From: Clostridiales bacterium
GTDB taxonomy: Bacteria > Bacillota > Clostridia > UBA1381
Direction of reading: 5' to 3'
Length of the DNA: 64,000 nt
Assembly (NCBI GenBank): GCA_029226975.1
Contig: JAQXZB010000010.1
Location: 1-64,000 of the forward strand
Below, in pieces: positions 38,235-49,383 of this stretch (position 1 is its first letter; each line of letters starts with the position of its first letter). Both the position numbers and the translations under genes were made by a program. The notes below the pieces were generated by a model. That model saw only the letters and a list, made by a program, of their open reading frames with translations, searched no databases and was not told where the DNA came from.

Positions 38235-40232
38235 ATGAAAAAGGGATATACACAAACCGTCAGGACAATTACTGCCGCGGCGGTGATTATATCGGCGGCG
38301 TTTATAGTTTTGAGCGCGTACCTTGTGAGCCTTAAGCAGCCCATAGGCTGGGCGGGCATGGCGGCGGGGGCGGTAGCTTTGGCGGTGATGCTTGTAATAA
38401 GCTCAATGAGAAAGCACGCGTCCGAGGAGTTTATAAAGCACGTTTCAAAGGAAGGTCTTGTAAACGGCTCCGGGGTTATGGAAAATCTGCCGGTCCCGGC
38501 GGCGATGATGCAGTCGGACGGGGCGCTGAGGTGGTGCAATAAGCTGTTTTTGGAGCTTACCGGCGCGGAGGATATTGTGGATAAAAGCTTTGAAAAGCTT
38601 GTCCCCCAGCTTAAATGGAATTATATTTTAAAAAATGCCTCTGCAATAGACACCGAGGTGACTGTCGGGGACAGGATATACAGTGTATGCGGAACAATGG
38701 TAAAAAATTCCTCGGCAAAGGAGGATCCGTATTCCATATTCATTTATTTTACCGACAAAACCGAGGAGGTACAGCTTCAGGAAGCCTATCTTAATGAAAG
38801 AACAGATATTGCGGTTATAAGCATAGACAATTATGACGAAATGATCGGACGTGTAAATGATAACGAGGAACAGCGCATAACCTCCAAGATAAGGAAATAT
38901 ATTTCCGAATGGGCTGCCGAGGGCGATGCAATAGTAAAGGCTACGGACCGCGACAGGTATCTGGTGCTGTTTGAGCATGGGTATCTGGATAATTATATCG
39001 AGAAGAAATTCGATATATTGGATAAGGTCCGCTCTGTGGGCGAGGAAATAAAAATCCCGGTATCGGTGAGCATAGGCATAGGCGCGCTGGGAAAGCTTTC
39101 CCAAAACGAAACGGGGGCGAGAAACGCTCTTGAAATGGCCTTGGGCAGGGGCGGAGACCAGGTCTGTATAAAGGACGATACTCAATACAGATTTTTCGGC
39201 GGCAAGAGCCGCGAGTATGAAAAGAGCACAAGAGTAAAAACCAGAGCCGTTGCGGTTGCATTAAAGGATTTTATACGGCAGTCGGACAAGGTAATATTTA
39301 TGGGTCATGCCGGTGCGGATTATGACTGCTTCGGCGCGGCAATGGGGCTTCAGCGCGCGGTCAGACAATCGGGCAGAGAGCCGTTTATTGTCTATGACGG
39401 CAATTCCCCGGCGATAGACAGGCTCTATAACGAGGTAAAGACTGTCAGCGAGTACAAGGGAATGTTTGTAAGCGCGGAGGACGCTTTGGAAAAGCTTACC
39501 GAGGACACGCTTGTGGTTGTTTTGGACACCCACCGTCCGTCAATGGTTGCGGCTCCGGAGCTTCTTAAAAATGCGGCAAAGGTTGTTTTAATAGACCATC
39601 ACAGGCGTTCGACGGATTTCATAAATCCCTGCTCGCTCATCTATCATGAGCCATACGCTTCATCGGTTTGCGAAATGGCAACGGAGCTTATCGAGTACAT
39701 GGATATGGGGTCGAATATGACAAAGCTTGAGGCGCAGAGCCTTTATACGGGTATCATTATGGATACGAAGAACTTTACCGTAAAAACGGGAGTGCGTACC
39801 TTTGACGCGGCTTCATATTTAAAAAGACTTGGCATAAACACCATGGAGATAAAGAAGCTCTTTAACATGAACAAGACCGAATATGACAGAAAGGTCGATA
39901 TAGTAAAGACCGCTTCGGTCATAGCGCCGGGTATGGCGGTTGCAAAGACCTATGAAACATATCCCAACATAAGAGTTTCCGCATCGCAGGCGGCGGATGA
40001 AATGCTCAATATCGGGGATATAGAAACGTCATTTGTTGTGTATCCCGTAGATACATATATAGGCGTATGCGCAAGGTCCTTAGGCACGGTAAACGTGCAG
40101 CTTATAATGGAAAAGCTCGGCGGCGGCGGTCATATGACGATTGCCGGCGCGCAGTTTAAAAACGAAACCGTAGACGGTGTCATAAGAAAAATCCGCGAGG
40201 CTGTGGAGGATTATATAGCGGCGGGAGAATAG
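38235..40232 (+). CDS. gdpP: Cyclic-di-AMP phosphodiesterase GdpP-like (degenerate GGDEF + DHH/DHHA1)
   Basis: Two TM segments, PAS/GGDEF-like region, FMGHAGADYDCFGAAMG, VLIDHHRRSTDFINP, GGGGHMTIAGAQFKN; next to rplI. Confidence 0.95.
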   Translation: MKKGYTQTVRTITAAAVIISAAFIVLSAYLVSLKQPIGWAGMAAGAVALAVMLVISSMRKHASEEFIKHVSKEGLVNGSGVMENLPVPAAMMQSDGALRWCNKLFLELTGAEDIVDKSFEKLVPQLKWNYILKNASAIDTEVTVGDRIYSVCGTMVKNSSAKEDPYSIFIYFTDKTEEVQLQEAYLNERTDIAVISIDNYDEMIGRVNDNEEQRITSKIRKYISEWAAEGDAIVKATDRDRYLVLFEHGYLDNYIEKKFDILDKVRSVGEEIKIPVSVSIGIGALGKLSQNETGARNALEMALGRGGDQVCIKDDTQYRFFGGKSREYEKSTRVKTRAVAVALKDFIRQSDKVIFMGHAGADYDCFGAAMGLQRAVRQSGREPFIVYDGNSPAIDRLYNEVKTVSEYKGMFVSAEDALEKLTEDTLVVVLDTHRPSMVAAPELLKNAAKVVLIDHHRRSTDFINPCSLIYHEPYASSVCEMATELIEYMDMGSNMTKLEAQSLYTGIIMDTKNFTVKTGVRTFDAASYLKRLGINTMEIKKLFNMNKTEYDRKVDIVKTASVIAPGMAVAKTYETYPNIRVSASQAADEMLNIGDIETSFVVYPVDTYIGVCARSLGTVNVQLIMEKLGGGGHMTIAGAQFKNETVDGVIRKIREAVEDYIAAGE

Positions 40233-40256
40233 CCGTATTTGAAAGGAGAATATATT

Positions 40257-40706
40257 ATGCAGGTAATATTAACACAGGACGTAAAGGGACAGGGCAAAAA
40301 GGGACAGATGGTAAAGGTTTCGGACGGTTATGCCAGAAACTATCTTCTGCCCAAGGGACTTGCCAAGGAGGCTACAAAGTCAAATATAAACGTGATGAAG
40401 GGTAAAGCCGAGTCCTTAGAATACAAGATAAAAACCGAAAAGGAAGAGGCACAGGCTATTGTTGAGAAGATGAAGGAAATAACCGTTAAGCTAAGCGCAA
40501 AGGCGGGCGCAAACGGCAAGCTTTTCGGCTCGATAACCTCAAAGGACGTAAGCGAAGCATTGACAATGCAGCATCACATAAAGCTTGACAAAAAGAAGTT
40601 TGTAATGCCCGACGGCATAAAAACCTTAGGTACAACCGAGGTTGAGGTAAAGGTATATACCGGCATTTCGGGAAAGCTTAAGGTAGAGGTCGAGCAGATA
40701 AATTAA
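40257..40706 (+). CDS. rplI: 50S ribosomal protein L9
   Basis: MQVILTQDVKGQGKKGQMVKVSDGYARNYLLPKGLAKEAT. Confidence 0.97.
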   Translation: MQVILTQDVKGQGKKGQMVKVSDGYARNYLLPKGLAKEATKSNINVMKGKAESLEYKIKTEKEEAQAIVEKMKEITVKLSAKAGANGKLFGSITSKDVSEALTMQHHIKLDKKKFVMPDGIKTLGTTEVEVKVYTGISGKLKVEVEQIN

Positions 40707-40731
40707 GTTTATTGAAAAGGAGGGCGGCGTT

Positions 40732-42090
40732 ATGGAAGAAAATGCGCCTGTTATGGATATTGCGGGCAGAGAGCTGCCCTACAGCCAGGAGGCGGAGCAG
40801 GCTGTTATCGGAAGTATTCTTTCAAATTCCGCCTCTGCGCCGGACGCGATTGAGATTTTAAAGCCGGAGGACTTTTACTTTGCCGATAATAAAATGATTT
40901 TTTCGACAGTCATAGACCTCTTTAACGATAATGTGGCGATTGACTTTGTTACGGTGGGCAACCGGCTTAACAAGGACAACAGGCTTGACGCGGTGGGCGG
41001 CGTGGAATATTTAAGAAGCTGTGCAACAAGCGTTCCCACAACGAAGCATATAAATTATTATTCAAAAATCATACGCGAAAAAGCCATTTTAAGAGAGCTT
41101 ATAAAGGGTGCGGCAAAAATAAGCGATATGGCTTATGAGGGCGCACAGGAGCCCCAGGAAATTTTAGAGCAGTCCGAGCAGGTAATATTCGATATTTCCT
41201 CAAAGCGCGAGGGCAAGGATATTGCAAAGATCAGCGATGTGCTTTTTACAAGCTACCAAAAGCTGATTGAAGATTCCATGTCCGGCGGCGGCATAACCGG
41301 CCTTGACACCGGGTTTGTGGAAATAAACCGCAGAACCGGCGGCTTTCACGGCGGCGAGCTTATTCTGATTGCGGGCCGTCCGGGTATGGGAAAGTCCAGT
41401 TTGGCGGTAAATATAGCGGAGCATGTGAGTATTTCAAACGGAAAGACCGTTGCGATATTTAATCTTGAAATGCCCAAGGAGCAGATTGTAAGCAGAATAC
41501 TCTGCTCCCAGGCAATGGTCGATTCGAGCAAAATACGTACGGGCGAAATGGAAAACGAGGACTGGATGAAGATAGGCGACATCATTCATCGGGTGGAGCT
41601 TGCGCCCATGTATATTGACGATACCGCCACGATAACCGTATCGCAGATAAGAGCAAAATGCAAGCGCTTAAAGCAGACGAGCAATTTAGAATTGGTGGTT
41701 ATAGACTATTTGCAGCTTATGCAGTCCGGGGGAAGAAGCGACAACAGACAGCAGGAGGTTGCGGATATTTCCCGTTCCTTAAAAATTCTTGCAAAGGAAC
41801 TGGACATTCCGGTTATAGCCCTTTCTCAGCTTTCACGTGCCAGTGAATCGAGAAGCGACAAGCGGCCGGTCATAAGCGATCTGCGTGAGTCGGGCGCGAT
41901 AGAGCAGGACGCGGACATGGTTATGCTGCTTTACCGCGACGATTACTATAACAAGGACACCGCAGACGCAAATATTGCCGAGTGCAATATCGCCAAAAAC
42001 CGAAGCGGTGAGCCGGGAACGGTAAAGCTTGGCTGGAAGGGTCAGTATACGAAATTTTATAATATCGAATATAACGCAACCGAGGGATGA
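40732..42090 (+). CDS. dnaB: Replicative DNA helicase DnaB
   Basis: PYSQEAEQAVIGSIL; ELILIAGRPGMGKSSLAVNIA; IALSQLSRASESRSDKRPVISDLRESGAIEQDADMVMLLYR. Confidence 0.97.
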   Translation: MEENAPVMDIAGRELPYSQEAEQAVIGSILSNSASAPDAIEILKPEDFYFADNKMIFSTVIDLFNDNVAIDFVTVGNRLNKDNRLDAVGGVEYLRSCATSVPTTKHINYYSKIIREKAILRELIKGAAKISDMAYEGAQEPQEILEQSEQVIFDISSKREGKDIAKISDVLFTSYQKLIEDSMSGGGITGLDTGFVEINRRTGGFHGGELILIAGRPGMGKSSLAVNIAEHVSISNGKTVAIFNLEMPKEQIVSRILCSQAMVDSSKIRTGEMENEDWMKIGDIIHRVELAPMYIDDTATITVSQIRAKCKRLKQTSNLELVVIDYLQLMQSGGRSDNRQQEVADISRSLKILAKELDIPVIALSQLSRASESRSDKRPVISDLRESGAIEQDADMVMLLYRDDYYNKDTADANIAECNIAKNRSGEPGTVKLGWKGQYTKFYNIEYNATEG

Positions 42091-42095
42091 GCATA

Positions 42096-43433
42096 ATGAA
42101 GGATATAATCACAACAACCGTTTCAAAAAAAAATCTGCTCACTCCCGGTGACAGCGTGCTTGTCGCTTTGTCGGGCGGCGCGGACTCGACAGCGCTTTTA
42201 CATTCACTTTTTACAATGAGTAAAGAGCTTGGAATAAAGGTTTTTGCGGCTCATGTAAATCACTGTATAAGAGGTGAGGAGGCGGACAGGGACGAGGGCT
42301 TTTGTCTTGACCTTTGCGCCGGATTGGGAATTGAATGTTATGTAAAAAAAGCGGACGTTCGGGGCATTGCCAAAGAGAAGGGCATATCCGAGGAGCTTGC
42401 GGGCAGGCAGGTTCGATATGCCTTTTTTGAGGAGCTTTGTGAAAAATACGGTATAAGCAAAATTGCCACAGCCCACAATAAAAACGATAACGCGGAAACC
42501 ATTTTAATGAATTTCATGCGCGGAAGCGCGCTTTCGGGGCTTTGCGGTATTCCTTACAAAAGAGGGAGAATAATACGTCCTCTGCTTGATGTAACCAGGG
42601 AGAGGATTGAGGACTACTGCTGCGAAAACGGGCTTCGGTACATGACGGACAGCACCAATTCGGGACGTGAATATACAAGAAACAAGGTGCGTCTTGACCT
42701 TATTCCTTATATCGTCCGCGAATTTAATCCGTCCTTTGTAAACACTGTGACGAAAAATGCCGCGCTGATTTATGAAACCGAGGAATACGTAAACGGTGAA
42801 GCCGAGGGTCTGTTTTCGGGTGAGTGCGCGGATATAAACACACTTATGACATCACCGCTGCCGGTAAGGCGAAGGGCAATTTACAAAATGGTACAAAATG
42901 TCTGCGGCGGCGCGGATCTTTTGTCGGGCTATACCGATGATATTTTATCACTTGCCGAAAAAAACAAATCCGGAACGGCGTTGGATCTGCCCTCGGGCTG
43001 TGAAGCGGCGGTGGAGTACGGGAAGCTTTATATAAGAAAAAAACCGAAAAAAATCCCGGATTTTGAATATGAGTTGGAACTTGGAAAGGAATTGTACATT
43101 CCCGAAGCGGGAATGAAAATTCTCATAACCGAAACGGACAGGGACGAGGGAAACTGCTTTTCTCCCGAAATGCCCTGCAAAATTACGGTAAGAAACCGAC
43201 GAAACGGTGATGTTTTTTTTCCGGAGGGTATGAGAGGACGAAAAAAAGTCAAGGATTACTTTATAGACGAAAAAATCCCCAAAGCCGTAAGAGCGCGTAC
43301 GGGAATACTCACATTTGACGGGGAAATTGGCTATATTATCGGAAAAAGACGCGACAGACGCTTCGCCTTTGGTAAAAAAGGGATAAAAGTAAAATATACA
43401 TATTGCAATAATGAGGATAATATGTTAAAATGA
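42096..43433 (+). CDS. tilS: tRNA(Ile)-lysidine synthetase TilS
   Basis: SVLVALSGGADSTALLH; AAHVNHCIRGEEADRD; TAHNKNDNAETILMNFMRGS. Confidence 0.95.
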   Translation: MKDIITTTVSKKNLLTPGDSVLVALSGGADSTALLHSLFTMSKELGIKVFAAHVNHCIRGEEADRDEGFCLDLCAGLGIECYVKKADVRGIAKEKGISEELAGRQVRYAFFEELCEKYGISKIATAHNKNDNAETILMNFMRGSALSGLCGIPYKRGRIIRPLLDVTRERIEDYCCENGLRYMTDSTNSGREYTRNKVRLDLIPYIVREFNPSFVNTVTKNAALIYETEEYVNGEAEGLFSGECADINTLMTSPLPVRRRAIYKMVQNVCGGADLLSGYTDDILSLAEKNKSGTALDLPSGCEAAVEYGKLYIRKKPKKIPDFEYELELGKELYIPEAGMKILITETDRDEGNCFSPEMPCKITVRNRRNGDVFFPEGMRGRKKVKDYFIDEKIPKAVRARTGILTFDGEIGYIIGKRRDRRFAFGKKGIKVKYTYCNNEDNMLK

Positions 43434-43474
43434 AGCGGTAAAACAGCACAGAATTTATCCGGGGAGGCGATAGT

Positions 43475-45283
43475 TTGAAAAAAGGCTACAGAGGAATTGC
43501 AGCATGGCTTGTTGCGCTGGTCGGAATGTATCTTATATACAACATGATAATAGGGAGCATGGTAAGCTCCAATAAGCTGGTATATTCCGATTTGGTCGGA
43601 TATATCAAAAACGGTCAGGTGACGGAGCTTTTGATAAACGGAAATTCCGTTACGGCGCATATAAACGACGGGAGCAAAAAGGGTATAACCGAAAAAATAG
43701 AAATTCCGTCCATACAAACCTTTTACGAGGATGTGGGGACGGATATAGAAAAGCAGATGGCTCAGGGAACATTAAGACAAGAGGCATACGCTTCAAAAAT
43801 TTCATGGACCGCGGTTTCAAATATACTGCTTATTGTGGTGATACTGTTTGTGTTCGTGTTCGGAGTGATGCGAAAGGGCGGCGCTATGGGTAACTTTACC
43901 AAAACGCGCACCAAAATGAACGAGGACGCCAAAAAAGTCAGCTTTGACGATGTTGCGGGAGCAGAGGAGGAGAAGGAGGAGCTTCAGGAAATTGTTGAAT
44001 TTCTTAAAAACCCCGACAAATTCGTTGCTCTCGGAGCGAGAATACCAAAGGGTGTGCTGCTCGTAGGCTCGCCTGGTACGGGTAAAACCCTGCTTGCAAA
44101 GGCGGTTGCCGGAGAAGCAAGCGTTCCGTTCTTTTCCATAAGCGGCTCGGACTTTGTTGAAATGTATGTGGGTGTCGGTGCATCGAGAGTAAGGGATTTG
44201 TTTGACCAGGCAAAGAAAAACAGACCTTGTATCGTGTTTATAGACGAGATTGACGCTGTGGGCAGAAAAAGAGGCGCAGGCGTCGGCGGCGGACATGACG
44301 AGAGGGAGCAGACCTTAAATCAGCTGTTGGTTGAGATGGACGGCTTCGGCGAGAACGAGGGAATTATCATGATGGCGGCGACAAACCGCCCAGATATACT
44401 CGACCCCGCGCTGTTAAGACCCGGACGTTTTGACAGGCAGATTGTGGTTGATTTGCCGGATGTAAACGGCAGACTTGCGATTTTGAAGGTACACTCAAAG
44501 CACAAGCCCCTATCTTCGGATGTGGATTTGGAAAGCATTGCAAAGGCATCATCGGGATATTCCGGTGCGGAGCTTGAAAATCTGATGAACGAAGCGGCGA
44601 TATTTGCGGCAAGAAGAGAGCATACGGAAATAACAAGACAGGATATAGAGGACGCAAATCTCAAGGTAATGATGGGTACGGAGAAGAAGTCCAAAAAGAT
44701 TACCGATGAGGAAAAGCGTCTTACCGCTTACCATGAAGCGGGTCACGCGGTTGCGGCGAGAATGATTGACAAAAACGCCGTAATTCACAAGGTGTCCATA
44801 GTCCCCAGAGGCAGAGCCGGCGGCTTTACCATGTATCTGCCCGATGAGGACAGAATGTATGTTTCCAAAAAGGAAATGTATAATAAGATGGTGGTTATGC
44901 TTGCCGGAAGAGTTGCCGAGCAGCTGACCATGGACGATATAAGCTCCGGCGCGTCAAACGATATTGAGCGCGCAACGGCTCTGGCGCGGCAGATGGTAAA
45001 GAAATTCGGAATGAGCGAAAAGATTGGCCCCGTTTCCTATGCAAACGAGGAGGAGGTCTTTATCGGCAGAGATTTCGGTCATGCAAAGGATTATTCCGAA
45101 AAGGTTGCCGCGGACATAGACGAGGAGGTTAAAAACATTCTTGAGGCTCAGTACAAGCGTACCCAGGAGCTTTTATCAGAGCATCTCGGCGAGCTTTCAA
45201 GAGTGGCACAGAAGCTGCTTGAAAAGGAAACGATAGATTTCAAGGAATTTGAAGATTGTTTTAGCGGAAAGGAGGAAGAATAA
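43475..45283 (+). CDS. ftsH: ATP-dependent zinc metalloprotease FtsH
   Basis: [62 protein letters not shown]. Confidence 0.97.
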   Translation: MKKGYRGIAAWLVALVGMYLIYNMIIGSMVSSNKLVYSDLVGYIKNGQVTELLINGNSVTAHINDGSKKGITEKIEIPSIQTFYEDVGTDIEKQMAQGTLRQEAYASKISWTAVSNILLIVVILFVFVFGVMRKGGAMGNFTKTRTKMNEDAKKVSFDDVAGAEEEKEELQEIVEFLKNPDKFVALGARIPKGVLLVGSPGTGKTLLAKAVAGEASVPFFSISGSDFVEMYVGVGASRVRDLFDQAKKNRPCIVFIDEIDAVGRKRGAGVGGGHDEREQTLNQLLVEMDGFGENEGIIMMAATNRPDILDPALLRPGRFDRQIVVDLPDVNGRLAILKVHSKHKPLSSDVDLESIAKASSGYSGAELENLMNEAAIFAARREHTEITRQDIEDANLKVMMGTEKKSKKITDEEKRLTAYHEAGHAVAARMIDKNAVIHKVSIVPRGRAGGFTMYLPDEDRMYVSKKEMYNKMVVMLAGRVAEQLTMDDISSGASNDIERATALARQMVKKFGMSEKIGPVSYANEEEVFIGRDFGHAKDYSEKVAADIDEEVKNILEAQYKRTQELLSEHLGELSRVAQKLLEKETIDFKEFEDCFSGKEEE

Positions 45284-45489
45284 TGGCACAGGTAACAAAG
45301 GAAACTCTCATAGGCGAGGCTCTAAAGATCAATATTGACAAGGTTGCTCCCCTTTTAATGGGTATCGGTATGCATTGTCTGGGCTGTCCCGCATCTCAGG
45401 GCGAATCCCTGGAGGAGGCGTGTATGGTTCACGGTGTTGACGCAGATGAGCTTGTTGAGAAAATCAACAAGGCTCTTGACGAGGAGTAA
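45283..45489 (+). CDS. DUF1858 domain small protein
   Basis: [61 protein letters not shown]. Confidence 0.9.
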   Translation: MAQVTKETLIGEALKINIDKVAPLLMGIGMHCLGCPASQGESLEEACMVHGVDADELVEKINKALDEE

Positions 45490-45498
45490 TGGAATAGG

Positions 45499-45526
45499 TG
45501 GGCTGTTAAAGCAGCCCATTTTTTTC
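45499..45526 (+). terminator. Terminator
   Basis: TGGGCTG-ttaaag-CAGCCCA then TTTTTTT. Confidence 0.85.
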
Positions 45527-45546
45527 TAATATTATCGTATATGCAC

Positions 45547-45575
45547 TTGAAAAAACAGCGAAAATGATATATAAT
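45547..45575 (+). promoter_or_regulatory. Promoter of DUF362 gene
   Basis: TTGAAA, 17 bp, TATAAT. Confidence 0.7.
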
Positions 45576-45591
45576 AAAAAGTGGAGTAATT

Positions 45592-46743
45592 ATGGATAAT
45601 ACGGTATCTGTTGTAAAATGCGGGGATTATACCCATGTAAAAGAGGGCGTCAGGGCGGCATTGGAGCCGCTGGGAACAATGAGCCGCTTTGTAAAAAAGG
45701 GAGATAAGGTAACGATAAAGCCGAATTTCGTGTCAAGGAAAAACCCCGGCGATGCGGCTACAACGCATCCTTTGCTGCTTAAGGCGGTAATCGAGGAGGC
45801 TGAAGCCGCGGGCGGAAAGGTGACCGTTGCGGAAAGCCCCGGCGGACCCTACAGTGCGGCGGCACTTCGGCTTGTGTACGGCGGCTGCGGCGCTCAGGAG
45901 GCGGTAGAGGGCACAAATGCCATGCTAAATTACGGCACGGAATTTCGGGAGGTGTCTTACCCCGATGGAAAAATACTTAAAAGTATGCCGATTATTTCTC
46001 CGATACTTGACGCGGATGTGGTAATATCATTGCCCAAGCTTAAAACTCACGCCATGACAAGCTATACCGGGGCGGTTAAGAATATGTTCGGCACAATCCC
46101 CGGCACCCATAAGGCGGAGCTGCATTTTCGCCTTGACGACAGGGCGGCGTTTTGCTCCATGCTTGTGGATTTATGCGAGTGTGTGCGCCCGGATTTATCG
46201 ATTATGGACGCAGTTGTGGGCATGGAGGGCGACGGACCAACCGCCGGTCAAAACCGACACATAGGTCTTGTGATGGCGGCGGCAAATCCCCATGCTCTTG
46301 ACATGGCGGCGTGTAAAATCATAGACTATACGCCCGATGAGGTCGATACGGTAAAGGAAGCAATAAGGCGGGGACTGGTATGCTCCGATCCCTCGGAGCT
46401 TAATATCTTAGGTGAGGATATTGACTCGCTTATTATAAAGGATTTTATAAAGCCCGAAAGCCATTTTAATCTGTTAAAGCTGCTTTCGCTTCCGCCGTCC
46501 TTGGAAAAGCGCGTAAAGGGAATACTTGCCGCAAAACCGGTCATAAATTACGGGGAATGTATAGGCTGCGGAAAATGCGCCGGCTGCTGTCCGCCAAAGG
46601 CGATGGATATGACCTCCGGCAAGCCCGTAATTGACCCCCATAAATGTATAAAATGCTTCTGCTGTCAGGAGCTTTGCCCCAAAAAGGCGGTAAAAATTCA
46701 CCGCCCATGGGCAAACAGGCTGATGCTTAAGCTGTTAAAGTAA
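45592..46743 (+). CDS. DUF362 domain protein with C-terminal 4Fe-4S ferredoxin domain
   Basis: IKPNFVSRKNPGDAATTHP; LKTHAMTSYTGAVKNMFGTIPG; CIGCGKCAGCCPPKAM...CIKCFCCQELCPKKAV. Confidence 0.93.
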   Translation: MDNTVSVVKCGDYTHVKEGVRAALEPLGTMSRFVKKGDKVTIKPNFVSRKNPGDAATTHPLLLKAVIEEAEAAGGKVTVAESPGGPYSAAALRLVYGGCGAQEAVEGTNAMLNYGTEFREVSYPDGKILKSMPIISPILDADVVISLPKLKTHAMTSYTGAVKNMFGTIPGTHKAELHFRLDDRAAFCSMLVDLCECVRPDLSIMDAVVGMEGDGPTAGQNRHIGLVMAAANPHALDMAACKIIDYTPDEVDTVKEAIRRGLVCSDPSELNILGEDIDSLIIKDFIKPESHFNLLKLLSLPPSLEKRVKGILAAKPVINYGECIGCGKCAGCCPPKAMDMTSGKPVIDPHKCIKCFCCQELCPKKAVKIHRPWANRLMLKLLK

Positions 46744-46755
46744 GGATGAACAAAT

Positions 46756-47247
46756 ATGTTTAATATAGTTTTGGTAGAGCCGAGAATACCTCAAAACACC
46801 GGCAATATTGCCCGCACCTGCGCGGCGACCGGCTGCGGACTGCATATTGTCCGCCCTACGGCATTTCAGATTACGGATAAAAACCTAAAGCGCGCAGGCT
46901 TGGATTATTGGCATTTATTAAATGTCAAATATTACGATAATCTCGACGATTTCTTTGAAAAAACAAAGGGCGCAAGATATTTCTACGCCACCACAAAGGC
47001 ACCCCATACCTATACCGAGGTGGGCTTTGAGGACAACGATTACATACTGTTCGGCAGAGAGGACGCGGGACTTCCCGAGGAGCTTTTGTATGAGCATGAG
47101 GAGCGGTGCATAAGAATACCCATGATAGCCGAGGCAAGAAGCCTTAATCTGTCAAATTCGGTTGCCGTAATAGTATATGAAGCCTTAAGACAGCAGGGCT
47201 TTGACAATTTAAAAAATTTGGGACAGCTTACAAAATTCCATTGGTAG
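46756..47247 (+). CDS. trmL: tRNA (cytidine(34)-2'-O)-methyltransferase (SPOUT)
   Basis: MFNIVLVEPRIPQNTGNIARTCAATGCGLHIVRP; LFGREDAGLPEELL; RSLNLSNSVAVIVYEALRQ. Confidence 0.96.
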   Translation: MFNIVLVEPRIPQNTGNIARTCAATGCGLHIVRPTAFQITDKNLKRAGLDYWHLLNVKYYDNLDDFFEKTKGARYFYATTKAPHTYTEVGFEDNDYILFGREDAGLPEELLYEHEERCIRIPMIAEARSLNLSNSVAVIVYEALRQQGFDNLKNLGQLTKFHW

Positions 47248-47263
47248 CGAGAGGAGAGCCTAT

Positions 47264-48124
47264 ATGACGGATGTAAAAATAATTGTTGATACAAGCTCGG
47301 ACATTCCCGAGGATATAAGAGAAAAATACAATATCGGACTTTTGTCCTTTTTAAGCATTTTCGGGGAGGTAAGCTATGTAAGCGGCAGTGAGCTTTCAAA
47401 CGAGAAATTTTATGAGCTTTTGGAGAGAAGCGAAAAAATCCCCACCACCGCACAGACACCTTATCAGGATATGTACGATTATCTCATACAGGAGGCAAAG
47501 GCGCACAAAAGCGTGATTTACTTTACAATTTCCTCAAAGGGCAGCGGTCAGTATCAGACAGCCTGTCTTGTGAGGGAGGAGATATTAGAGGAATACCCGC
47601 AAGCGGATATTAGAATAGTCGATTCTCAAAAATACTCCCTCTATATCGCAATGACTGCGGTATATGCCGCGTTATTGGCAAAGGAAGATGTGGATGTTGA
47701 TGAGATTATCGAAAAATGCGGCGAATATATAAACAAATGGAAATGCTATCTTTTGGTGGATACCCTAAAATACCTTGAAAAGGGCGGCAGAATAAACAAG
47801 GCTTCGGCGGTTGTGGGAACGCTGCTTGACATAAAGCCTATATTGACCATAGAAAACGGGCTTGTGGAAAGCATGGATAAGCTCAGAGGCAAAAAAAGAC
47901 TTGTGGATAAGCTTATCGAAAAAATCGAGGACGACCCCGATTTTGACCGCGAAAACCCGCGTTTTCTGGTGGTGCAGTCGGATAAGGAACGGGGCGATGA
48001 GGCATGCGAAAAGCTTCGTGATGAATACGGCGAGGACTGCGTGAAAATGTACAGCGAGTTCGGACCCATAGTCGGCACTCATGTGGGCAAGGGCGCATTT
48101 GCAATTATAATAGGTATAAAATAA
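47264..48124 (+). CDS. DegV family fatty-acid-binding protein
   Basis: KIIVDTSSDIPED; KIPTTAQTPYQDM; TISSKGSGQYQTA; GPIVGTHVGKGAFAI. Confidence 0.95.
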   Translation: MTDVKIIVDTSSDIPEDIREKYNIGLLSFLSIFGEVSYVSGSELSNEKFYELLERSEKIPTTAQTPYQDMYDYLIQEAKAHKSVIYFTISSKGSGQYQTACLVREEILEEYPQADIRIVDSQKYSLYIAMTAVYAALLAKEDVDVDEIIEKCGEYINKWKCYLLVDTLKYLEKGGRINKASAVVGTLLDIKPILTIENGLVESMDKLRGKKRLVDKLIEKIEDDPDFDRENPRFLVVQSDKERGDEACEKLRDEYGEDCVKMYSEFGPIVGTHVGKGAFAIIIGIK

Positions 48125-48148
48125 AGTTTATAAAGGAGATATATTAAA

Positions 48149-49366
48149 ATGAAATACATTGTTGTTTTGGGTGACGGCATGGCGGATTATCCCGTAGAGC
48201 ACTTCGGAGGAAAAACAATCCTTGAAGCGGCAAATAAGCCTACCATAGACTATATGGCACAGCACGGTGAAATGGGCATGGTAAAGACCGTTCAGGAGGG
48301 CATGAAGCCCGGCAGTGACGTTGCCAATCTGTCCGTTATGGGCTATGACACAAAGGAATGTTATTCGGGGCGTTCACCCCTGGAGGCAGCGTCAATAGGC
48401 GTTGTCATGAAGGAGGACGATGTATCCTTTCGCTGCAATCTTGTTACCTTAAGCGATGAGGAAAACTATGAGGATAAGACCATGGTTGACTACAGCGCCG
48501 GAGAAATAAGCACCGAGGAGGCGGCAGAGCTTATAGAAGCTCTTGCAAAGGAGCTTGATACGGAGGATATAAAATATTATTCCGGCATAAGCTACAGACA
48601 TCTTATCATATGGGCAAAGGGCTCGACAAACGTAACACTTACTCCGCCCCATGATATTTCGGACAGAAAAATAGCCGATTATCTGCCCAAGGGTGACGGT
48701 GCGGATAAGTTTTTGGAAATGATGAAAAAGAGCGAGAAAATTCTAAGAGAGCATCCCGTAAACAAGGCGCGTGCCGCGGCGGGCAAAAATATGGCAACCT
48801 CAATCTGGCCCTGGGGCGAGGGAACAAAGCCACATATCGGAAGCTTTTATGAGAAGTATCAAATGAAGGCTTCGGTTATAAGCGCGGTTGACCTTATAAA
48901 GGGTATTGCAAAATGCGCGGGCATGGACTCGATAGATGTCGAGGGTGCGACCGGCAACTGCGAAACAAACTGGGACGGCAAGGCACAGGCGGCATTGGAT
49001 GCGGTTTTGGGCGGCAGTGATTTTGTTTACATACACATGGAGGCTCCCGACGAAATGGGACATCAGGGACTTCCCGACAAGAAGAAGTTTGCGGTTGAAA
49101 CCATTGACCAAAGGGTTGTTAAGTTCTTAAAGGACGAGCTGGAGAAGCGCGGCATTGACTATAAAATGCTCATAATGCCCGACCACCCAACGCCCATATC
49201 CTTAAAAACTCATGTAAGCGACCCGGTTCCCTATGTAATATACGACAGCACAAACGAGTGTGATAAAAACGCGGGCTTAAGATACACCGAAAAGGATGCC
49301 GAAAAGACCGGCATATATGTTGAGAAAGGCTATAAGCTTATGGATCACTTCCTGGACAAGGAATAA
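48149..49366 (+). CDS. apgM: Cofactor-independent phosphoglycerate mutase (ApgM type)
   Basis: KYIVVLGDGMADYPVEHFGGKTILEAANKPTIDYMA; YIHMEAPDEMGHQG; MPDHPTPI. Confidence 0.93.
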   Translation: MKYIVVLGDGMADYPVEHFGGKTILEAANKPTIDYMAQHGEMGMVKTVQEGMKPGSDVANLSVMGYDTKECYSGRSPLEAASIGVVMKEDDVSFRCNLVTLSDEENYEDKTMVDYSAGEISTEEAAELIEALAKELDTEDIKYYSGISYRHLIIWAKGSTNVTLTPPHDISDRKIADYLPKGDGADKFLEMMKKSEKILREHPVNKARAAAGKNMATSIWPWGEGTKPHIGSFYEKYQMKASVISAVDLIKGIAKCAGMDSIDVEGATGNCETNWDGKAQAALDAVLGGSDFVYIHMEAPDEMGHQGLPDKKKFAVETIDQRVVKFLKDELEKRGIDYKMLIMPDHPTPISLKTHVSDPVPYVIYDSTNECDKNAGLRYTEKDAEKTGIYVEKGYKLMDHFLDKE

Positions 49367-49383
49367 TGTAAGGACTGATTTTT